A stretch of 64,000 nt of DNA, taken from an uncultured Bacteroidales bacterium (GTDB taxonomy: Bacteria > Bacteroidota > Bacteroidia > Bacteroidales > UBA932). Location: positions 9,506 through 73,505 of the forward strand of contig CAKUYQ010000015.1 of the NCBI GenBank assembly GCA_934717185.1, read 5' to 3'. Position numbers and translations under genes: made by a program. The notes under the pieces are model-generated. The model saw only the letters and a program-made list of their open reading frames with translations, did no database searches and was not told the origin of the DNA. Below, in pieces: positions 16,198 through 21,954 of this stretch (the stretch's first letter is position 1; each line of letters begins with the position of its first letter).

Positions 16198-17169
16198 CTA
16201 ACCTCCTTTTTTTGCTCGTGGATGAGCGGTTATATAAATTTTTTTAAGCTTTTCAAACGAGTTATGGGTGTAAACCTGCGTCGTTGCCAAAGAGGCATGC
16301 CCAAGTACATTCTTTATACTGTTTATGTCTGCACCGTCGTTAAGGAGTGCTGTGGCAATGGTGTGCCTCAAGACATGTGGAGTTTTAGCCCCGTGTAACT
16401 CATTAAAGCCCTTCAATTCATTTTTAACTACATTATTAACAAACTGCAAATAAAGTGGTTCGCCTCTGTTTGTAAGAAAGAAGGCATTGCTCCGGGCATC
16501 CGGCCAACGCTCTGCTCTCGTCTGTAAATATACTAAAATTTTCTCATATAGATACGAAACTATAGGAATTTCTCTCATTTTATCTCCTTTTCCTATAATT
16601 CTGAATATCTCTCTGCTGCTGTCAAAGTTTTCTATCTTAAGCGAAACCAACTCTGCCCTCCTCATTCCTGTAGCATACAGCATTAATACAATAAGTGCAT
16701 CTCTCTCCCTCTTATACACCTCATCTACAGTCTCTTCCTCACCATCTTCATCTAATTTCCTCGGAAGGAAATCTGCCGCCAAGCAGTCTGCTACCCTGTT
16801 AATAGCCTCCTCCTCAAAAAACTTTGGAAGTCTCCTTTCAACTTTGGGGCGTTTTACGGTTGTAACAGGATTGTCATATAAAACATTATTGCCAACCAAA
16901 TATTTGCAGAAACTGCTGAGTGCACTTAGATGAAGATTTATGCTCCTCGGGGTCAGCTCCTCCTCTGAGAGAGAAACAATATGGTTCCTTATATTGTTTT
17001 TGGTAAAGACCTCTTTGGCATCTGCGCCCATATTATCATCGGCCGCCGAACTGTAAAAACGCTCAATGGCATCTCTGTAAAGTTCTACTGTACGAGAGGA
17101 ATATCGCTTCTCAACCGCTATATAGTTTAAGAAGCTGTTCATCAAGCTATTTAAAATACCATCGTTCAT
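16198..17169 (-). CDS. tyrosine recombinase of the XerC/XerD family
   Basis: A 323-residue tyrosine site-specific recombinase. The N-terminal SAM-like core-binding domain occupies about 1-95. The catalytic domain shows the first Arg in A-T-G-M-R-R-A-E-L, H-V-L-R-H-T-I-A-T (His and second Arg), L-G-H-A-S-L-A-T-T (last His) and the nucleophile in Q-V-Y-T-H. Xer proteins resolve chromosome dimers at dif. Linkage to hpf is the standard Bacteroidota arrangement and favours the housekeeping Xer over an integrase. The frame extends to a TTG at 17199, but the ATG at 17169 gives the usual N-terminus. XerC versus XerD cannot be decided. hpf follows after 1 bp. Confidence 0.92.
   Translation of the reverse strand: MNDGILNSLMNSFLNYIAVEKRYSSRTVELYRDAIERFYSSAADDNMGADAKEVFTKNNIRNHIVSLSEEELTPRSINLHLSALSSFCKYLVGNNVLYDNPVTTVKRPKVERRLPKFFEEEAINRVADCLAADFLPRKLDEDGEEETVDEVYKRERDALIVLMLYATGMRRAELVSLKIENFDSSREIFRIIGKGDKMREIPIVSYLYEKILVYLQTRAERWPDARSNAFFLTNRGEPLYLQFVNNVVKNELKGFNELHGAKTPHVLRHTIATALLNDGADINSIKNVLGHASLATTQVYTHNSFEKLKKIYITAHPRAKKGG
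16202..16209 (-). promoter_or_regulatory. strong Shine-Dalgarno of hpf
   Basis: AAAGGAGG on the minus strand, 5 nt before the hpf ATG and embedded in the last codons of the Xer gene (K-K-G-G-stop). Confidence 0.8.
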
Positions 17170-17318
17170 ACCACTAAGGTAGCAAAAAACACAATACAAA
17201 ATGAATTTTATCTACTTTCTTGTCTCCGGTATGTGGATATTTTCCATCTGTATTACAAAAATGTTATACTTCATTCAAAATTTTTAAAAATATTGTGCAA
17301 TTGTTGGTTAAATTTTTA

Positions 17319-17326
17319 TAAATTTG
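17319..17326 (+). promoter_or_regulatory. -7 element upstream of the sugar transferase
   Basis: TAAATTTG matches TAnnTTTG and lies 22 bp before the ATG at 17348. It overlaps the alternative TTG start at 17324, so translation from that TTG is unlikely. No good TTG partner at standard spacing. Confidence 0.45.
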
Positions 17327-17347
17327 TTATTTTCGGCAACAGAAGCT

Positions 17348-17956
17348 ATGTATAGAAGTTTATTCAAACGCTTTTTTGACATTGTTTTCTCTATGTTCGG
17401 GCTTATTGCAGTAAGTCCTGTGCTTTTGATTGTTACAATATGGCTATCCTTTTTCAATAAAGGAGCCGGCGTTTTTTTTACTCAAAAGCGACCCGGGAAG
17501 AATGCAAAAGTCTTTAAACTCATAAAGTTTAAGACAATGACAAATGAGAGGGACGAAAACGGAAATCTACTGCCGGATAAAGAGAGGATCACCAATATTG
17601 GCGCATTCCTGCGTTCAACCTCTATAGACGAATTGCCCCAGTTATTGAACATAATCAAGGGCGATATGTCTTTTATAGGACCAAGACCTCTGCTTGTACA
17701 GTATCTGCCGCTTTACAACAAAGAGCAGGCAAGAAGGCATGAGGTACGACCGGGAATATCCGGTTGGGCTCAATGTCATGGGAGAAATTCAATCTCATGG
17801 GCTGAAAAATTTAGGTATGATGTCTGGTATGTTGACAATATATCGCTAAAGACAGATCTTATTGTGATATACCTGACTATTAAAAAAGTTTTGAACAGAG
17901 AGGGTATTAATTCGTCCGATGATACAACAATGGAGTATTTTAACGGACATAATTAA
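17348..17956 (+). CDS. undecaprenyl-phosphate sugar-1-phosphate transferase (PglC-like bacterial sugar transferase)
   Basis: A 202-residue monotopic phosphoglycosyl transferase. There is an N-terminal hydrophobic re-entrant helix (about 10-35). The catalytic core has K-L-I-K-F-K-T-M (about 57-64), S-I-D-E-L-P-Q-L-L-N (Asp-Glu pair, about 92-101), G-P-R-P-L-L and R-P-G-I-S-G-W-A-Q. It matches the short PglC type, which moves a phosphosugar (in Campylobacter, diNAc-bacillosamine phosphate) from UDP-sugar to undecaprenyl phosphate. PglD-like and PglE-like genes follow, supporting a modified amino-sugar as substrate. The longer frame from TTG 17324 is disfavoured because the promoter overlaps it. 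Confidence 0.9.
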   Translation: MYRSLFKRFFDIVFSMFGLIAVSPVLLIVTIWLSFFNKGAGVFFTQKRPGKNAKVFKLIKFKTMTNERDENGNLLPDKERITNIGAFLRSTSIDELPQLLNIIKGDMSFIGPRPLLVQYLPLYNKEQARRHEVRPGISGWAQCHGRNSISWAEKFRYDVWYVDNISLKTDLIVIYLTIKKVLNREGINSSDDTTMEYFNGHN

Positions 17957-17957
17957 T

Positions 17958-18047
17958 GGCGTTGGCATTAGCGTTGGCGTTGGCCACTTTTTAAGGTAGA
18001 GAAAGTAAAGAGAGGATAGAGGGTAGAGAGTGGAAAGGGCGTTGGCG
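17958..18047 (+). repeat. GGCGTT hexanucleotide repeats with a purine-rich tract
   Basis: Repeats of GGCGTT/GGCATT/AGCGTT at 17958-17992, then a G/A-rich tract with AGAGAGGATAGAGGGTAGAG, closing with GGCGTTGGCG. A related arrangement occurs at 39920-40017, and a simpler one at 53032-53062. The rest of the spacer to 18220 (AT-rich) shows only a TAAATTTG element at 18182-18189. Confidence 0.7.
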
Positions 18048-18181
18048 ATAATTAAAAATTAAGTTGATAGTATATAGGAGCCTATTGTTTATAGGTAGCT
18101 GTAATAATCTTAAGTTTATAAGCTTAAAGCTACTGATTAGCCTTTGAACGATAGGTTAAATTAAAGTATAGGAACAGCATT

Positions 18182-18189
18182 TAAATTTG
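18182..18189 (+). promoter_or_regulatory. -7 element upstream of the PglD-like gene
   Basis: TAAATTTG, 32 bp before the ATG at 18221, without a clear TTG partner at normal spacing. Confidence 0.4.
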
Positions 18190-18220
18190 CAGAAAGAAAA
18201 TTAAAAGTAAAAAGTTAAAA

Positions 18221-18859
18221 ATGAGAGATATAGCTATATATGGTGCAGGAGGATTTGGAAGAGAAGTCCTTACTTTAATACAGGATATAAACAAAGCGAG
18301 CGAATCATGGAACATTATAGGCTTTTTTGATGATGGTCACAAAAAAGATGAATTGGTAAACAGGCACGTTGTTTTGGGTAACATAGATGACCTTAACTCT
18401 TGGGACAAGCAGTTGGCTGTAGTGGTTGCTAATGGAGATCCTCTTATAAAGAGAAAAATCATTGGTAAAATAGACAATTCAAAAGTTTATTTTCCCACAC
18501 TTATTCATCCGACTGCTATAATTGGAGATACAAACTACGTATCTTTTGGCAAAGGATGCATTATATGTGCCGGCAACATTATTACCACAAATATATGTTT
18601 CCATGATTTTGTAACTCTCAATCTAGCCTGTACAGTAGGGCATAACGCAATAATAGGTAATTACACCTCCATTATGCCGGCAGTGAATATTTCCGGTGAG
18701 GTTACAGTTGGTGAGGCTGTGTATTTGGGTACGGGAGTAAAGATAATAAATAGAATAACAGTTGGAGACAATGTTGTAGTAGGAGCCGGTGCTGTAATAG
18801 CAAAGAACATTCCTGCAAACTGTACCGCTGTTGGTATTCCTGCAAAACCTATTAAGTAA
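18221..18859 (+). CDS. NeuD/PglD-family sugar O- or N-acetyltransferase
   Basis: A 212-residue acetyltransferase. The N-terminal nucleotide-sugar binding Rossmann-like part opens with I-A-I-Y-G-A-G-G-F-G-R-E-V (residues 4-16). From about 95 on there is a left-handed beta-helix of hexapeptide repeats (I-I-C-A-G-N-I-I, V-G-H-N-A-I-I-G, V-G-E-A-V-Y-L-G, V-G-D-N-V-V-V-G-A-G-A-V). The catalytic histidine would be H140 or the nearby one in T-V-G-H-N-A. In PglD this acetylates UDP-4-amino-sugar with acetyl-CoA. Between PglC-like and PglE-like genes, which fits UDP-diNAc-bacillosamine-type synthesis. The last codons, ATT AAG TAA, merge with MITE-like copy 2. Confidence 0.88.
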   Translation: MRDIAIYGAGGFGREVLTLIQDINKASESWNIIGFFDDGHKKDELVNRHVVLGNIDDLNSWDKQLAVVVANGDPLIKRKIIGKIDNSKVYFPTLIHPTAIIGDTNYVSFGKGCIICAGNIITTNICFHDFVTLNLACTVGHNAIIGNYTSIMPAVNISGEVTVGEAVYLGTGVKIINRITVGDNVVVGAGAVIAKNIPANCTAVGIPAKPIK

Positions 18860-19013
18860 GCGCTAAAAAATAAGTTGGTAAAGATTTAGCAGTATTTTTG
18901 AGGATAGATGTCTTTTTAAAGATGGAGTGTGCCGGCGGCACATGACTGATGAGAAAAGAAATATAGACCGAAAAGACAATTAAAGATTACCAAGTTATTT
19001 TTTTTAGATTATT
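18855..19013 (+). mobile_element. MITE-like element, long form, copy 2
   Basis: 159 bp, opposite in orientation to copy 1 and the same length. Left end AGTAAGCGCTAAAAAATAAG; right end AGATTATT after AAGTTATTTTTTTT. The central hairpin is GTGCC-GGC-GGCAC. The element begins within the final codons of the PglD-like gene and supplies its stop. Confidence 0.75.
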
Positions 19014-19042
19014 AAGTTTAACAAATGATTTTCATAGCATAG

Positions 19043-20230
19043 ATGGAAAGAAAACGGATTTACTTGTGCCTTGCACATTTGTGTGGAGAGGAACAAAAAT
19101 ATATTCAGGAAGCGATAGATACCAATTGGGTCGTTCCGCTTGGGCCAAATGTAAATGCCTTTGAAGAGCAGTTGAAACAGTATATTGGAGAAGGCAAGGA
19201 GATTGTTGCCCTGTCATCTGGAACTGCCGCAATACATCTTGCCTTAATTGAATTGGGCGTTGGATGTGGAGACGAGGTAATTGTACAGAGTTTTACATTC
19301 TGTGCATCGGCCAATCCGGTTAAATATCTTGGAGCAACCCCCGTATTTGTTGATTCAGAGCCGGAGAGTTGGAACATGGATCCTCAACTATTGGATGAGA
19401 CTATAAATGATAGAATTGCAAAAACGGGCAAAAAGCCAAAGGCTATAATCCCTGTATCCCTTTATGGCATGCCGCCAAAAATGGATGAGATAATGAAGAT
19501 AGCGAATCGTCATGAAATTCCGGTAATTGAAGATTCTGCAGAGGGACTTGGTTCTCTCTTCAACGGAAAGCCGTGCGGAACTTTCGGTAAGTTTGGTGTG
19601 CTCTCCTTTAACGGTAACAAAATGATTACCACTTCCGGCGGAGGTGCGTTAATCTGCGCAGATGCAGAGACAAAACAGCGTATAATGTGGTATGCTACCC
19701 AAGCTCGGGAGGCATATCCGTTCTACCAGCATAAAGCTATAGGATTCAATTACAGAATGTCCAATATCTGCGCCGGCATAGGACGCGGACAGATGACAAT
19801 TCTTAACAGTCATATTGAACACCATAGAAAACTTAACAGATTATACAGAGAACTTTTGTCAAATATAGATGGTATAACTTTGCATGATAATCCGTCCGCA
19901 AACTTTGACAGCAATTTCTGGCTGAATACCATAACTCTTGACCCCGCTTTAAAAGTTACCGGAATGGATGATGTACCTTCATACAACACAGGGTGCGAGC
20001 CAAACTGCAATGTTGAAGCCATGCGCCTGCTTTTGGACAAAGCCGGCGTTGAGACACGTCCTTTATGGAAGCCTATGCACAAGCAGCCTGTATATACAGA
20101 TTGCCCTGCATATATAAACGGAGTAAGTGAGGGACTGTTTAAGGGAGGGTTATGCCTGCCAAGCGGGCCTTGCGTATCTGAGGAAGATGTGAGATATATT
20201 GTAGACTGTATTGAATCTGCAATAAGGTAA
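19043..20230 (+). CDS. DegT/DnrJ/EryC1/StrS-family sugar aminotransferase (PglE-like)
   Basis: A 395-residue PLP-dependent aminotransferase acting on nucleotide-linked keto-sugars. Landmarks are S-S-G-T-A-A-I-H-L-A (about 58-67), V-I-E-D-S-A-E-G-L-G (PLP-contacting Asp, about 163-172) and F-N-G-N-K-M-I-T-T-S-G-G-G (PLP lysine, about 190-202). In PglE the product is a UDP-4-amino-4,6-dideoxy-GlcNAc. With the two genes upstream it forms a PglC/D/E-like set. The 4,6-dehydratase (PglF) is not in the window. MITE-like copy 2 lies between it and the acetyltransferase. Confidence 0.9.
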   Translation: MERKRIYLCLAHLCGEEQKYIQEAIDTNWVVPLGPNVNAFEEQLKQYIGEGKEIVALSSGTAAIHLALIELGVGCGDEVIVQSFTFCASANPVKYLGATPVFVDSEPESWNMDPQLLDETINDRIAKTGKKPKAIIPVSLYGMPPKMDEIMKIANRHEIPVIEDSAEGLGSLFNGKPCGTFGKFGVLSFNGNKMITTSGGGALICADAETKQRIMWYATQAREAYPFYQHKAIGFNYRMSNICAGIGRGQMTILNSHIEHHRKLNRLYRELLSNIDGITLHDNPSANFDSNFWLNTITLDPALKVTGMDDVPSYNTGCEPNCNVEAMRLLLDKAGVETRPLWKPMHKQPVYTDCPAYINGVSEGLFKGGLCLPSGPCVSEEDVRYIVDCIESAIR

Positions 20231-20264
20231 AAGGCAACACTCCATACGATTCCATAAAAAATCG

Positions 20265-20302
20265 AAAGAGGATGACCACATCATATTGGTCATCCTCTTC
20301 TT
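20265..20302. terminator. shared terminator of the aminotransferase gene and rpsU
   Basis: AAGAGGATGACC and GGTCATCCTCTT form a 12-bp stem around a ~10-nt loop, between the convergent aminotransferase and rpsU genes. On the minus strand it is followed by TTTCGATTTTTT, giving a good intrinsic terminator for rpsU. Confidence 0.7.
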
Positions 20303-20352
20303 GTATCTATAAAACAATCTTTGTTGTCTTTCAATAAAGATGATATAATGAG

Positions 20353-20544
20353 TTATTCCTCGCTTAACTGAAGAGCTTTAACATAGATAGCCTTATTGAT
20401 CTCTTCACGTCTTCTTACAGATTTCTTAACGAAAGTCTTTCTGTTTCTAAGCTCGCGAACAGTACCTGTCTTCTCAAATTTACGTTTGAATTTCTTTAGG
20501 GCTCTCTCAATGTTCTCACCCTCTTTAATTGGAACTATAATCAT
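20353..20544 (-). CDS. rpsU: ribosomal protein bS21
   Basis: A 63-residue small-subunit protein. Begins M-I-I-V-P-I-K-E-G-E-N-I-E-R-A-L, contains the basic R-K-T-F-V-K-K-S-V-R-R-R-E-E-I motif, and has full length for the Bacteroidota form. In Bacteroidota ribosomes bS21 helps cover the 16S anti-SD, which is why most mRNAs there lack an SD. Its own gene here carries AAAAAGGAGG (20555-20564) 10 nt before the ATG, which fits the reported SD-dependent autoregulation of rpsU in this phylum. The gene is monocistronic. Confidence 0.97.
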   Translation of the reverse strand: MIIVPIKEGENIERALKKFKRKFEKTGTVRELRNRKTFVKKSVRRREEINKAIYVKALQLSEE

Positions 20545-20554
20545 TATTTTACCA

Positions 20555-20564
20555 CCTCCTTTTT
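20555..20564 (-). promoter_or_regulatory. extended Shine-Dalgarno of rpsU
   Basis: The minus strand reads AAAAAGGAGG then TGGTAAAATA before ATG: a near-perfect complement of the 16S rRNA 3' tail. Most genes here, such as parA, adk and mutB, have none. Confidence 0.85.
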
Positions 20565-20610
20565 ATTTCGGACTGCAAAGGTATTACTTTTTGCCAATAT
20601 AGCAAATTTT

Positions 20611-20633
20611 CTTCCCGACAATTTGTCGGGAAG
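20611..20633 (-). terminator. inverted pair of the over-represented motif after the beta-helix lipoprotein gene
   Basis: CTTCCCGACAA-T-TTGTCGGGAAG is a perfect 11-bp inverted repeat made of two head-to-head copies of the window-wide motif, 8 bp beyond the stop of the lipoprotein gene. On the minus strand it is followed by AAAATTT rather than a T-run, so termination may be weak. Confidence 0.55.
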
Positions 20634-20641
20634 GGTAATTA

Positions 20642-21859
20642 TCAATTCATTAAAGCCCAACCTTTAGTCCAGTCATTCCCCTCCTTTACAGCACCGGCGT
20701 AGTTTACATTGGTAAAGAAGCTGTCTGCCGAAAGCTCCATTGCTCCACTGTATGTTCCAATATAGTCCGATGTCAATTTTATATCTTCAACCAAAGAGTT
20801 GTGGTTATCTGCTGCCATGAACAGTTCCGGAGAATAGATGCCCTCCTTGCAAGAAATTCCTGTGGAGAAGAAGAGATATTTAAGAGATGATGCACCGTTA
20901 ACCAATGAGTTCTCTGTCTCTGCTGTTTCAGTTGTAACGCAGTTGGTCTTGCCTGTAAGCACAGAGTTGAAGATTCTTGCAAATGTACCCGCTCTCAACC
21001 TTATACCTCTTTTGTTAACATCTGAGTTATTGCCATTTAAGGTTAAGTTAGAGAGTAACGGATTTGCTATTGGAGCAGCTGCAAAGTCTTTGCTGTTGTT
21101 ATCGCATTCCAAAAGGCAGTCGCACTCCGCAGATTTTTGGACACCAATCCAGAACTGTCCTTTGCCGGACCATCCTTCTGTCCAGTCAAACAGATCATCT
21201 GTGTTGTCATAAGATACAAGATATTTACAGTTTAGCGTGCCTCCAAACCACTCAAATCCGTCATCCGAGCCTTTATAAGCCTCAAGATACTCGGCTACTG
21301 TTCCATTTCCTACACCATAAAATGTAAATCCGTTAGCCTCTTTCTCTTCGCTGAATGAATAGCCTGCATACTCCAATCTTATATACCTTAACACACCTGA
21401 ATTGTCGTTGGCATTGTCACCGCCATAAGGAGCATCGCCAATCTCAGATTTTGATACGGTACCTTTAACATTGATAGGTGCATAACCGCAGATGTGAACA
21501 CCGCCCCAAGCTCCATGCTCCTTTCTCTCAGATGTTAGTACAATAGGCTCGTTTGCAGTTCCTTGCGCATCTATCTTTGCCCCCTGCTCAATTAGTATGT
21601 AATCTACAATGTTGTCATCCTTTGCAATAACAGTAACACCGGGCTCAATGTAAAGCGTTGCACCTGCCTTTACATGGTATCCGCCGTTTAGGTAATAGGT
21701 TTGTCCTCTCTGTAATGTTCTGTTCTCTGTAAGCTCCCCGGAGAGAAGATTGTCATCTTCATTGTTAGGATCGTTAGAACTTTTTTCACAAGAGGTAGCC
21801 AATGCCAGCATCCCGCAAAGCACCATGGCAATTTTTGATTCTGTTTTAAAATTCATCAT
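20642..21859 (-). CDS. large surface lipoprotein, probably parallel beta-helix
   Basis: About 405 residues. The signal peptide ends in the lipobox A-L-A-T-S-C, followed by an acidic Asn/Asp/Glu stretch (N-D-P-N-N-E-D-D-N), consistent with a lipoprotein sent to the cell surface in Bacteroidota. The body has many short Gly/Asn turns (I-E-P-G-V-T-V-I-A, I-E-Q-G-A-K-I-D-A-Q-G, G-G-V-H-I-C-G-Y) as in right-handed beta-helix proteins. Lies 95 bp downstream of a TonB-dependent receptor gene, so probably its partner. The frame extends to a TTG at 21916, but ATG at 21859 (or 21856) gives the normal signal peptide. Ligand unknown. Confidence 0.7.
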   Translation of the reverse strand: MMNFKTESKIAMVLCGMLALATSCEKSSNDPNNEDDNLLSGELTENRTLQRGQTYYLNGGYHVKAGATLYIEPGVTVIAKDDNIVDYILIEQGAKIDAQGTANEPIVLTSERKEHGAWGGVHICGYAPINVKGTVSKSEIGDAPYGGDNANDNSGVLRYIRLEYAGYSFSEEKEANGFTFYGVGNGTVAEYLEAYKGSDDGFEWFGGTLNCKYLVSYDNTDDLFDWTEGWSGKGQFWIGVQKSAECDCLLECDNNSKDFAAAPIANPLLSNLTLNGNNSDVNKRGIRLRAGTFARIFNSVLTGKTNCVTTETAETENSLVNGASSLKYLFFSTGISCKEGIYSPELFMAADNHNSLVEDIKLTSDYIGTYSGAMELSADSFFTNVNYAGAVKEGNDWTKGWALMN

Positions 21860-21954
21860 AAAATGTTTTAAAAAATCGTATTCATATTTCTCTGATTGTA
21901 AGCTAATTAAACACAATTAAAATCTCTTGAAATCTTTATTTGTTGGGAAACAGT

